The notes below the pieces were generated by a model. That model saw nothing but the letters and a program-made list of their open reading frames with translations, made no database searches and had not been told where the DNA came from. This document shows, piece after piece, positions 1 to 9,214 of a stretch of DNA of 21,813 bases. The translations under genes and the position numbers were made by a program. Numbering within the stretch: position 1 is the stretch's first letter; every line of letters begins with the position of its first letter. The stretch lies in contig JBOZIK010000001.1 in the NCBI GenBank assembly GCA_051453625.1, positions 31,708,779 through 31,730,591 on the forward strand. Direction: 5' to 3'. This DNA is from Welwitschia mirabilis. Lineage: Eukaryota; Gnetophyta; Gnetopsida; Welwitschiales.

Positions 1-1654
1 TATTTTGAGAAAGTATTTATTCCCCAAAAAAATTAAAGAAAAAGAATAATGATCATAATCTATTATTTTTGTGCTAAATACATGGTCACCATGATGTCCT
101 ACTATACTTGGATAAATTTCCCCAAAAAGGACCTTTGGTAGTATTGGTAGCTATGGGAACTCCACTGGGGGATCAATTGACCATGTTCTGTGAGTTCCTA
201 CTTCTTTAAATATGGTTACACTCCCCTCATCATGGATTAAAATAAAATACTTTGATGCTATGAGATCAGTGGTATTCCTAGTATTATCAGAGGCATTGAT
301 TATTTCCTAGATTTATTTTATTTATGGTATTCCCACATGGTAATTTTACTTTTGAGGATTTGGATTCATTTTGGAGTGTTAGTCAGTGAGTTTATTTCTA
401 TTAGCTTTTGATCTTATCATTCATTATTTGAAAACACTAGTTACTTAGCATGGTCATAATCATTACCTATTTGAGTGATGCTTTATGGAGTTTTTGCATT
501 ATGTCATGTATTCTTCATCCAGTGATTTTATGATTTATTCCATGAGGGTCTGATAGGTTTGAATTTAGGGTAAGTACATAATCTTATTTATGTTCCTAAG
601 TTATCCATTTTTATTTTGTTTTTCTTAGTCATTTTTTTGGGTATTTTAAAGTAATTTCTATACTTTTTCATCACAAATGCTTAGGACTTAATCATTTAAA
701 AGTTCTATAGTTAATTTTTANNNNNNNNNNNNNNNNNNNNNNNNNNNNNNNNNNNNNNNNNNNNNNNNNNNNNNNNNNNNNNNNNNNNNNNNNNNNNNNN
801 NNNNNNNNNNNNNNNNNNNNTAGTCATTTTTTTGGGTAATTTAAAGTAATTTCTATACTTTTTCATCACAAATGCTTAGGACTTAATCATTTAAAAGTTC
901 TATAGTTAATTTTTATTTTGCTTTTGTAATTTTGATTTCTATAAAGTAAATTTTCTTTTTGAAATAAATTTTCTTTAATTTATGATACTAATTTTCCCTT
1001 TTTTTTGAGTACTAGTTTTTTAATTTTCTGCTTGAGTTTCAACGCATGTAGTACTATTNNNNNNNNNNNNNNNNNNNNNNNNNNNNNNNNNNNNNNNNNN
1101 NNNNNNNNNNNNNNNNNNNNNNNNNNNNNNNNNNNNNNNNNNNNNNNNNNNNNNNNNNACTATTTTTCAATGATTGTGAGTTCATAACACATTTATCTCC
1201 CTTAGCTTGGTGCATTCACCTCCTTATTATGCCTCATTTCTTATAATTATAATCCATTTCCCATATTTCAAGCTCTTTTGTATCTTTTTAAAACCTACTT
1301 AATGCTATCTGAGCTTAACTAATTTTGCTAGTCATCCAAATTCTTTGATCTTTTTGAAAGATGCTATCATCCTCTATGTCATCCACATGACAAGGTTGAT
1401 GACAAATAGATATTTTTGAAAAATCATCGTTTTCATGTTTCATATTTTTTAAACTAAATCTAACCCTTCTTTGCATGCACAGAAAACTATTCCTAGCTTA
1501 TCTATATTGCTTGCTTATACTTAAACTTGCATATTAATCTTTTTGATCTTAACTTAATGCAATATGGGACATATTTATTCATCTGTGAGGGGAGGTGGGA
1601 CATATATTTTTAGATATTTTGAGCAAATTTTAAACTTTTTAGGATTATTTTTAC
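1..1654. other. unassigned AT-rich region with two 100-N gaps
   Basis: I recognise no gene here. All frames are closed by frequent stops, and the only longer frame (from 1005) runs across the N run at 1059-1158. The stretch at 1378-1391 (GTCATCCACATGAC) is a short palindrome of the same kind as those in the gypsy-like LTRs to the right. A purine-rich tract lies near 1586-1600 (TGAGGGGAGGTGGGA) and could be a polypurine tract, but no LTR start can be shown after it. The region is probably the body of an old retroelement; this is inferred from context. Confidence 0.4.
629..912. repeat. gap-flanking duplication (92 bp, likely unmerged contig ends)
   Basis: Bases 629-720 are repeated at 821-912 with one mismatch that I can see. 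The first copy ends exactly where the 100-N gap begins and the second starts exactly where it ends. That is the pattern of two overlapping contig ends laid end to end by a scaffolder, so the gap is probably not real missing DNA. A true tandem duplication broken by the gap is the alternative. Confidence 0.75.
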
Positions 1655-1873
1655 ATGTTCATGAANNNNNNNNNNGCTAATCCAATTCTACATGCCTACT
1701 ATTTGAGTGATATACATTATGGATATTATTTATTAAATCATGTACTTCATAGAAAAATACTTATGTTATGGTTTCCTTGCAAGAATGATCAAGTAATCCG
1801 TGAGACTATAGATGAAGAGAATAATGTTATGAATGATTATTTTTTATATGTTTCCCTTGTAGATTGTGCTTAT
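1655..1873 (+). pseudogene. possible Ty3/gypsy integrase zinc-finger fragment
   Basis: An open stretch after the 10-N gap reads LHAYYLSDIHYGYY followed by WFPCKNDQVIRETIDEE. The second part resembles the segment of plant Ty3/gypsy polyproteins at the start of the integrase HHCC zinc finger. There an aromatic-rich helix is followed by Cys-x-Asp-x-x-Ile-Arg-Arg-Cys and acidic residues. The second Cys is Thr here and the downstream HxxC part is not found. The reading frame is stopped by the insertion of the minus-strand element at 1874. If the call is right, this is the body of the outer plus-strand element ending in LTR C. The match is short and was made by eye, so a chance open frame is possible. 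Confidence 0.35.
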
Positions 1874-1878
1874 AAACT
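1874..1878. repeat. target-site duplication, left copy (AAACT)
   Basis: The five bases before the left LTR terminus (TGTTG at 1879) are AAACT. The same five bases follow the CA end of the right LTR at 5304-5308. Five-base duplications are typical for gypsy-type insertion. Confidence 0.7.
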
Positions 1879-3131
1879 TGTTGCAGTGTGAATTTACGCA
1901 ATCTTGAAGCTCTTTAGGTAAACCTGTAATCAAATAACTTGTAGCAAAACACACAGTAGTATNNNNNNNNNNNNNNNNNNNNNNNNNNNNNNNNNNNNNN
2001 NNNNNNNNNNNNNNNNNNNNNNNNNNNNNNNNNNNNNNNNNNNNNNNNNNNNNNNNNNNNNNNNNNNGAAGGTAAATAATAAATAAAATAAAATGCAAAA
2101 TAAATGAAGATGAAACACAAGTAAATGAAAATGGAAACGAGATTCTACTTAGATCCTAATCCTTCTATTACAAGGACTAGCCTATAGCCTTTCTGTCACA
2201 AAGACTATCTTTTCTATAATTCATATCAATTAAGAAGAGTATTTAACTAGTTCTTAACCAACATAAACTATAAGATTTACCAAGTAAAACATGAAATGCA
2301 ATATGGAATGAAATGGACATACANNNNNNNNNNNNNNNNNNNNNNNNNNNNNNNNNNNNNNNNNNNNNNNNNNNNNNNNNNNNNNNNNNNNNNNNNNNNN
2401 NNNNNNNNNNNNNNNNNNNNNNNNNNNNNNNNNNNNNNNNNNNNNNNNNNNNNNNNNNNNNNNNNNNNNNNNNNNNNNNNNNNNNNNNNNNNNNNNNNNN
2501 NNNNNNNNNNNNNNNNNNNNNNNNNNNNNNNNNNNNNNNNNNNNNNNNNNNNNNNNNNNNNNNNNNNNNNNNNNNNNNNNNNNNNNNNNNNNNNNNNNNN
2601 NNNNNNNNNNNNNNNNNNNNNNNNNNNNNNNNNNNNNNNNNNNNNNNNNNNNNNNNNNNNNNNNNNNNNNNNNNNNNNNNNNNNNNNNNNNNNNNNNNNN
2701 NNNNNNNNNNNNNNNNNNNNNNNNNNNNNNNNNNNNNNNNNNNNNNNNNNNNNNNNNNNNNNNNNNNNNNNNNNNNNNNNNNNNNNNNNNNNNNNNNNNN
2801 NNNNNNNNNNNNNNNNNNNNNNNNNNTGCTTCTGTGGGTTGCCTGCACATGTTACTAATGTTGTTGTCCTACCGGTCATCCACATGATAGAGGAGACGAT
2901 GCATTGGGTTGTGTGCCTATGTGCTATTATCAGCCCCATGGGTTGTACTCACATCCGTCGTCTTGAATGTCTTCTAGATAACCTAGGGAAGTTTGCCTTA
3001 TTATCATGTTCTACTATCCAAGTGTTGCCCATGTGCTATTCCTGTGTAGCTGTCGTCCCCTCTGTTGTGGGGAAGACAGTGGGGATGAAACTCTTCCCAA
3101 GCTCATCAAGTAGAATAAATTAGACTTATTC
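1879..3131 (-). repeat. LTR A (3' LTR of the minus-strand element)
   Basis: This aligns with LTR B along its readable length. Examples are the start (TGTTGCAGTG versus TGTTGTAGTG), the block around 2145-2230 versus 4090-4200, and 2827-3120 versus 4792-5098. The N runs at 1963-2067 and 2324-2826 fall where LTR B has about 106 and 517 bases, so these two gaps look correctly sized. The right end, and any polypurine tract, is hidden in the gap at 3132-3231: the sequence after that gap does not match the last 200 bases of LTR B. The apparent frames at 2243-3123 are N-bridging artefacts. Confidence 0.75.
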
Positions 3132-3807
3132 NNNNNNNNNNNNNNNNNNNNNNNNNNNNNNNNNNNNNNNNNNNNNNNNNNNNNNNNNNNNNNNNNNNNN
3201 NNNNNNNNNNNNNNNNNNNNNNNNNNNNNNNATTTACATACAAGTGTTGTGTGTACCTGAATTTTTATTTGAAGTTAAATAATTCTTGATGTTTCTATTA
3301 ATCTAGTTCCTTGTTGGATGATAGTTCGTTTTTTGCCTAGAATTCCTTATATCCCTGCATGTACAAACAGTAAACAAAAATCAAAATCAAATGCAATGGA
3401 CTCTCATCCAACTTATCATGGGGACGACAGGTACGACGACAATCAAAGAAAGATTAAAGTCTAAAAATAACAGAACTCTAGAAAATTAAAAAGAAAATTA
3501 CTGAAACTAAGATTGTCATCCACCTTGTCGTGTGAATAATGGATAGGATGACAGTAAACTCTAAATAGAAGAAAAATTGCGAAAATAGAAACTAAATTTG
3601 AAATTTCAGAATTGTCATGTCCTATGTCATTTAGACGATAAAGAGCATGACAAGGTTCCTAAAAGTTACAGAAAACAAAATTTTGCAGAAATAAATCTAC
3701 CCTAAATTACACTAAAAATATATCATTAATTCAAATAAATAACTTGAACAAAAAGGTTTAAGGTACTTACCTAGTTAATGATAATCTTGTTAGCTTCTTG
3801 TGGCCTT
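3132..3807 (-). other. non-coding interior of the minus-strand LTR element
   Basis: After the 100-N gap, about 575 bases separate LTR A from the primer-binding site. Stops are frequent in all frames and no gag, protease or reverse transcriptase motif is seen. Three copies of the family's GTCATCC/GATGAC-type motif occur, near 3410-3440, 3512-3562 and 3607-3652. On the minus strand this stretch is the untranslated leader next to the binding site, fused more or less directly to the 3' LTR. Part of the interior may be missing in the gap. Confidence 0.6.
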
Positions 3808-3827
3808 CTCCAACAATGGTGCTAAAA
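3808..3827 (-). other. decayed tRNA-Asp-type primer-binding site
   Basis: The minus strand reads TTTTAGCACCATTGTTGGAG directly after the CAACA end of LTR B. Many plant gypsy elements have TGGCGCCGTTGCCGGGGA at this place (established knowledge). Counting one base further (3807), the match is 12 of 18, and all six differences are G-to-A or C-to-T transitions. The position is right too: a few T residues separate the LTR end from the site. It fixes the element's orientation. Confidence 0.7.
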
Positions 3828-5303
3828 TGTTGTAGTGAGAATTTATGCAATCTTGAAGTCCTTATATAACTTGTAAATCATATAAACTAAAAAAAGACAC
3901 ATGCTAGTATAGACAGGAATTCACTCGAATGTCGTAATCCTAATGAAGGCACTAGGCTTAAAGTTAGAGAATTGATTTTTAAAGATATTTTTTAGTATTT
4001 AATCTTTTACTTAATTGAAAGTAAATAGTAAAGTAAATGCAATGTAAAATAAAAATGAAATGCAAGTAAATGGAAATGGAAAAGAGATGATATTCTACTT
4101 AAATCCTAATCCTTTTATCCCAAGGATTGGCTTCTAGCCTTTCTGTCATAAAGACTATTTTCTTTATAATTCATATCAATTAAGAAGAGGATTTAACTAA
4201 CTCATAACCAACATAACTATAAGATCTACCAAGTAGAATATGCAATATGCAATATGAAATAAAATAGAAATGCAATGAAAACCTACTACTAATCAAGGTC
4301 AACCTTAATAAAGATTACCCTTATAATCTAAATAAATCACAGAACTGTCACTTAACTATGATCAACTTAAAGCATAAGGGAAATTTATAGAATTAGAATG
4401 AAAAGAGCATTTATATTAATCAAAGGAATTTTACATCCACTTACAATAGAATAACAACTCCTTAATGGAAGAGACATAGCCTAACAATAAGGAAACCCCT
4501 TTCTACAGCCATGGAATGGACCTCCTACCTTCAAGCTTCTGTCACAAGCATATTAAGTATAAAAGATGGTTGGAAGTAAAAGAGGGAAGGGGTATTTATA
4601 GTTTTTATAATGAACCATAATGCTAGACGTCTGTTAAGGAAAATCTAGTCATCTACATGAGTCACTTAACCCCATTTACAATAGTATTTATTATGGATAT
4701 GTAAAATTAGTTGGCATCATGTTCGTCATCCACACGATAGTGGGGACACCGTTGTATTCTTGCCTTGGGTTGTATACCCATATGACACCGTTAGCTCTAT
4801 GGGTTGCTTATGCATGTTACCGAGGTTGTCGTCCTATTGGTTATCCACATGACATAGGGGACAACACCTTGGATTGTGTGCTTATGTGCTGTAGTCAGCT
4901 ACATGTGTTGTCCTCACATCCATCATCCTTTATATCATCTAGATGACCAAGGGGACTATGCCCTACCATCATGTGCTACTGTTCAAGTGTTGCACATGAG
5001 CCATTCCTGTGTAGTTGTCTTTATGAGCTGTTGTGCCCTCTGTCATGGGGACGATAGTGGAGATGACACTTTTTCCAAGCTTCTCAAGTAGCATAAATTG
5101 GTATTCTTTACCTTTAGTCCTCCTTTGTTATAATAAGTATTAGATCATACCTGAAATACCTCTAATTATGCTAAGAATTACATGTTTTCATGATTATCTT
5201 GTCATCTCTCCATAATCAGTAGAATTACATCTAAACCTATATAAATGTCCTATAAAAGTACTCCAAATACACCATCAAATTCTTACAAATTGGCATTGTA
5301 ACA
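3828..5303 (-). repeat. LTR B (5' LTR of the minus-strand element, 1476 bp)
   Basis: This is the complete LTR, beginning TGTTGTAGTG and ending GGCATTGTAACA on the plus strand, next to the primer-binding site on the left and the AAACT duplication on the right. On the minus strand a TATA-like stretch (ATTTATATAG, about 5235-5244) lies near its start; that it is the promoter is only a guess. Between about 4720 and 5070 it holds four copies of a GTCATCC...GGGGACGA-type motif. The open frames at 4719-4946 and 4876-5091 lie in this repeat block and do not look like proteins. LTR C (5753-6970) is a more distant relative in the opposite orientation. Confidence 0.8.
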
Positions 5304-5308
5304 AAACT
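5304..5308. repeat. target-site duplication, right copy (AAACT)
   Basis: AAACT follows the CA terminus of LTR B and matches 1874-1878. The pairing supports one insertion event with both outer ends intact. Confidence 0.7.
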
Positions 5309-5752
5309 CAATATTTGATTTATGAATATTCTTGCATGTCATTTAACTAAGTTATTATGGTCATATATTTTGATGATTATTTTTTTTATGACATCTAATT
5401 TTTATTTTTTTTGATGTGCTAAATGTTTTAAGTGGAGGGCTAATGCATAGGTAACTATTTTGAGCTTATTTTCTAATGAGCATTATTAAAGGCAATCAAT
5501 TTTACAAATTGATCTTTAAGTGTTTGTCATCCCTATAATCATCCAGATGATACTCTGGATGACACCAAGATCATTTCATCTTCCAAGGTAAAACATTTTA
5601 GTTTATTTAATTTTGAGATTTACTCCTACATACTAAGATTTATGAACTTGAGTTACGTATCCATAGATAGTGTTTTATCTTAGACAATTTGACTTATAAT
5701 TATAATCACTCACCAACTTTATTAGAAACTGACAAGGCTAAGTGGGGTGCTC
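5309..5752. other. non-coding flank between the nested element and LTR C
   Basis: No coding frame is seen. The stretch contains a purine-rich tract near 5432-5443 (AAGTGGAGGGC), a nested hairpin at 5526-5563, and a second purine-rich tract at 5740-5750 directly before LTR C. The last could be the polypurine tract of the outer element. Rejoined over the nested insertion, this segment would continue from 1873. Confidence 0.45.
5526..5563. repeat. nested hairpin of the GTCATCC/GATGAC motif
   Basis: GTCATCC (5526-5532) pairs with GGATGAC (5557-5563). Inside it, ATCATC (5538-5543) pairs with GATGAT (5546-5551) across a two-base loop. It is the most perfect copy of a motif that recurs through the gypsy-like LTRs and interiors of this window. 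Confidence 0.65.
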
Positions 5753-6970
5753 TGTTGCAATTCCAAATTATGTGTTTTTGATGGGGTATTTTGAGTAGTT
5801 TTATAGGATATTTAGAAAATTTTAAGTATAAAAAGATGATTATTGAGAGTTAAGGAGAGAATCACGAAAATGCAAAAATACCAGTACTTTTGAAGGCATT
5901 TTGGATCAATTCTGATACTTAACATTTTGAGGAATAATTAATGATCTTCAAGGTTAATTTAATTTAATAAAGAGCTTCAAGAAAGTTATTATCCCTACCA
6001 TTGTCCAAATGACATACCAAGATAACATCACTTGCATGATGACTAGAATGCCACCTAGACTAACATAAAGGATAAAACCAGAACTCTATTGATATGGCAT
6101 CATCCCTACCATCGTCTGGATGAAAATTTAGATGATTATCTAATTTTAGCAAATGTACCAAACTCCACCAAACTTCTATAATGTATCATGCACTTTTTTG
6201 CATGGTTGTTAGGGTGTTTTCCATATGTATTAGTCTTGTTTTTTTGTGAGTTAATCTTTCTTAATAAATACTGAATTAATTCTTGACTTGAATCATTTTC
6301 TTTTACATTGAAAATTCTCATGATAGAAGATCGAAGGGCCAGAAGTCCATCTAATAGTTGTAGAGAGGGATCTTCCTTAGTATTGAACTATGTCTCCTTT
6401 ATTAAGGTGATGCTACTTTGTAACAAGATATTGGTTCAAATTTTAATGAAAATCTTCTTTAGTTTTTATGTACATCTTCCTTATGGTTTATGTTGCTTCT
6501 AATTCCGTAATAGCTTCCTTAGTGATATAGATCATGAGGGCAACCTTTGTTAAGTATGAAATCATTAGTTAAAATCTTGCATTGCATTTTATATTTCATT
6601 GCACTTTTTCATATTCTATTTGATGAACTTAATAGCTTAGATTAATTTTGGTTAGTAATAGTTTCCTTAATTAATCTTGGTTATGCAGGGTTAATCTTAG
6701 TGATAAAGATTCGTTAGCTGGATAGATATTACATTTAAGATAGTTGCATTTGCATTTGCATTATGTGCTTATTTTTCTTGCATTATTGATTTTCATTCTT
6801 GAACATTTATTTTGTGAAAAGCAATTCTCTAGCTTTGAGCCTAGTGCCTTCAATGGATTATGATATTTAGGTTAACTCTCATTTATATTAGTGTGTTGTG
6901 TTTGTATGAATATTTGTGATTAACAGGATTCTACTAAGGACATAACATTACATAAATAAATACTACAATA
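5753..6970 (+). repeat. LTR C, diverged relative of LTRs A/B (plus orientation)
   Basis: The first about 80 bases (TGTTGCAATTCCAAATTATG onward, through TTTTATAGGA near 5800) match the start of LTR B read on the minus strand. The block around 6826-6880 (GCAATTCTCTAGCTTTGAGC followed by CTAGTGCCTTC) matches the reverse complement of LTR B near 3940-3990. The end TACTACAATA corresponds to CACTACAACA of LTR B, with the terminal CA changed to TA. The LTR is about 1.2 kb. A purine-rich tract precedes it, and no primer-binding site follows it. It is therefore a 3' LTR or a solo LTR rather than a 5' LTR. The small frames at 6136-6321 and 6308-6502 inside it have no recognisable protein character. Confidence 0.65.
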
Positions 6971-8967
6971 GGATGCAATGATTAAAATGTCTCATAACCA
7001 TGTGATCTTAAAGGTAGTTTTTAGTATTGATTACTTTAGCCTAAAGGACTTATCAAGAGTTATTTGAAGTAGCATGGTTCTTACTATATCCACCAAAGAG
7101 TGATTCTTTCTTTCTGTAAATCCATTTTATTATGAAGTGCAAGAAGTTGTGGTATGATGGATAATTTTATTATCTTTCAAAAAATCATGGAATTCATTAA
7201 ATAGTTATTCATGTTTATAATCTATTCTTAAGCATTTAAATTTTACACTTGTTTCTCTTTCTACTCATCTTTGAAAAACTTTAAAAGCTTGTAGGCTCAA
7301 GATTTATATTTTAAAATATGAACAAATGTAATAAAATACTTATAATCACTTAAGGTTGAAGAGCTAAATGAACATCAGAGGTTTGAATGAGTTAATGATA
7401 GCTCTGGGATGATCTGGTGCTAACTCTTGGAAAAGAGACTTTGGCTTGCTTACCTTACATACATTTCCTACAAGAATCTATAAGCTGGATTTGAAGATTA
7501 GATAAGTGACTTAGAAGGTTACATTAAATCATTTCTTTCATGTGTTTTAAAGATATGTGACCTAATTTCCTATGCCATGTTAAGAATTCATCTCTGCTAG
7601 AAAATAGGGCTTTCTCAAAGGTGATTTAATACAAGTTGTTTTTAATTTTGAAAACATCAAAAACTTTTTTACCCTTAGATAAAATACACTTATCATTTTT
7701 GAATTCAGCCTTAAATCCATTTCCAATCAGCTACCTTAAACTTATAAGATTGTAATGTGCGTTTGAAAAATAAAAGACATCATGAATTTCAAAATTATCA
7801 TCTTTATGATTTTTGATCAGTGGAGTACCATGTCCCTTGATTTCTTAAGATGCATCATCACCAAACCTAATAGCATCAAGATATTTAACAATAAACTCTT
7901 TAAAAGGTTTTTTTTGATAGGTAATATTCTTGGAAAAACCACTTTCAAGGTAGCGAGAGGTTAATTTGCTAGAGGAGAAGATTAGATTTAAGTGGGTTTT
8001 TGTCATAAATCCTTCTACTTCAACCTCATCTTCTTGATTAGTTTCTATATTTTCTTTAATTTTAAGTTTCTCAAAGGATGATGCTTATTCTGCTATGTTG
8101 GCTCTATGAAAATGACTTATCCTTTTCTTCTTACAATCTTTAATGAGATGTCCTCTTTTGTGGTAATAGTGGAATTCTTGAGTTTCTTTCCACTAGGATA
8201 ACTCATACTAGAAGTTTACTCTAACACTTCGTTGTCCTCTACCTTTCTCTTATCCTTGCTTTTTTCCTTGGCCTCCACCTCTTCCTCTAGAGAAAGCTCT
8301 ACCTCTACTAAGATAGCACATTTTTAAGGTAGTAGGATTCTCATCGTCACCTGTCTTAAGGGCATACTCATATTATGCAAGCCTTCCATAGAGTCCTTCA
8401 AGGAAGTGATCCTTAAATATAATACATTATGAAGGGTAATGGCAATGGGTTTAAATGGATTTATCAAGGATCTTAGAATCTTGAGAACAACATCATTGCT
8501 CTTGATTTTGAAATCTAAGTCTTACCTTTTCTTAACTATATTCTTAAATATCTAGATGTAGTCTTTCATGTTCTCATTATCTTTCATCTTTATGTTATCA
8601 AATTGGGTTTTAAAGTTTTTTGATCTAATGACTTTCATATTTTAATTACCTTGATAGACCTCATGTAATCCTTTTCATAACCTATACGTGTAGTTAAATT
8701 TACTAATTTTCTTAAATTCATTCTTAGACATCCTAAAATGAATTATTGTCATTACCCTGCAATCTTCGTTTTTACATTCTTAGTAGTTTCTAGAATCATT
8801 CTTAGACTTTGCATAAGTAAAATCAACTTTTATGTAATTCTAAGGTCCCTTTAATTTGAGGTAGATTTGTAACCCCAAGGTCCCTTTAATTTGAGGTGGA
8901 TTTTTATTCTCCTTTTCTAGACCTCAAACACATCAATATCAAACTCAAAGACTTTGCTCTTATCCAT
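6971..8967 (-). pseudogene. copia-1 gag-pol remnant (gag, protease, integrase)
   Basis: Translation from the ATG at 8967 begins MDKSKVFEFD. A copia gag (UBN2-type) core follows at about 8638-8440 (FDNIKMKDNENMKDYI, then KILRSL). Next come a Gly/Arg-rich stretch near 8300-8220 and the zinc knuckle at 8133-8174. In the knuckle the first two Cys are Phe (8172-8174) and Tyr (8163-8165), while His (8148-8150) and the last Cys (8133-8135) remain. Protease C-terminal sequence lies at about 7900-7640 and the GAG-pre-integrase segment (TWHRKLGHISLKHMKEM) near 7580-7530, with a CRKC pair after it. The integrase core keeps Asp (7220-7222) and Glu (7112-7114) 36 codons apart, the D-35-E spacing. Many stops and frameshifts occur; two adjacent ones, near 7125-7130, look like CAA-to-TAA changes. 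It is non-functional. Confidence 0.85.
8842..8903. repeat. 35-bp tandem duplication in copia-1 gag
   Basis: The stretch AAGGTCCCTTTAATTTGAGG starts at 8842 and again at 8877, giving a period of 35 bp with few changes. As 35 is not a multiple of three, it shifts the gag frame, so it arose after, or caused, the loss of coding function. Confidence 0.75.
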
Positions 8968-9193
8968 GTTTTAAGATAGTAATCTAGAAATTAAAATAGG
9001 AACAAATTAGAATTTAGATAAGAAGGGGCTTTGTAAAAAGTCAAATTTGTAAAGTACACAATAATAATTAACAGGATCCAAGATTCATCAAGAGTAAATT
9101 TATAAATAAAATCAAGATCTAGTGTAAACAAAAATAGGCTAGCTCTAATATTAGTTGAAGTTTTATGCCTATATTCAAAATATTTTGTAAACT

Positions 9194-9205
9194 TAATCAA
9201 TACTA
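9194..9205 (-). other. weak candidate primer-binding site of copia-1
   Basis: On the minus strand TAGTATTGATTA lies nine bases after a possible LTR end (AACA, 9218-9215). The usual copia site is TGGTATCAGAGC, complementary to initiator tRNA-Met; the first seven positions differ only by two transitions, but the rest does not match. The position before gag is right. The match alone would not be convincing. Confidence 0.3.
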
Positions 9206-9214
9206 AAAATTATA

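Larger units (their letters stand above)
1879..5303 (-). mobile_element. non-autonomous Ty3/gypsy-like LTR retrotransposon
   Basis: Two long direct repeats (LTR A from 1879, LTR B 3828-5303) flank a short interior and are bounded by an AAACT target-site duplication. The outer ends are TGTTGCAGTG on the left and, read inward from the right, TGTTACAATG, so they match at 8 of 10 positions as terminal inverted repeats. A decayed tRNA-Asp-type primer-binding site abuts LTR B at 3808-3827 and sets the orientation as minus. The interior between LTR A and the binding site is about 0.6 kb plus a gap and has no gag or pol reading frame. The element is therefore either a TRIM/LARD-like derivative or a deletion product that would depend on enzymes from a relative. 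LTRs A and B differ at many positions (roughly one in seven in a sampled stretch), so the insertion is old. Confidence 0.75.
1655..6970 (+). mobile_element. probable outer Ty3/gypsy-like element, interrupted
   Basis: This is an inferred composite of three pieces in plus orientation: the possible integrase fragment (1655-1873), a flank ending in a purine-rich tract (5740-5750, AAGTGGGGTGC), and LTR C (5753-6970). The minus-strand element at 1879-5303 interrupts it. The order integrase, polypurine tract, 3' LTR is what a plus-strand gypsy element would show at its right end. Gag, protease, reverse transcriptase and the left LTR would lie left of the window or in the unreadable part of 1-1654. 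The right-hand boundary is the best supported part. Confidence 0.4.

Noticed and set aside
1059-1158. Possible overlap (ACTATT) across a 100-N gap like the four reported
   Set aside because: Six bases are too few to distinguish from chance in AT-rich DNA.
2243-3123. Several long open frames on both strands
   Set aside because: They exist only because the 503-N gap has no stop codons; the readable ends lie inside LTR A.
4719-5091. Two Cys/His-rich frames that could be taken for small secreted or zinc-binding proteins
   Set aside because: They overlap in different frames within the motif-rich part of LTR B, and the homologous part of LTR A does not keep them.
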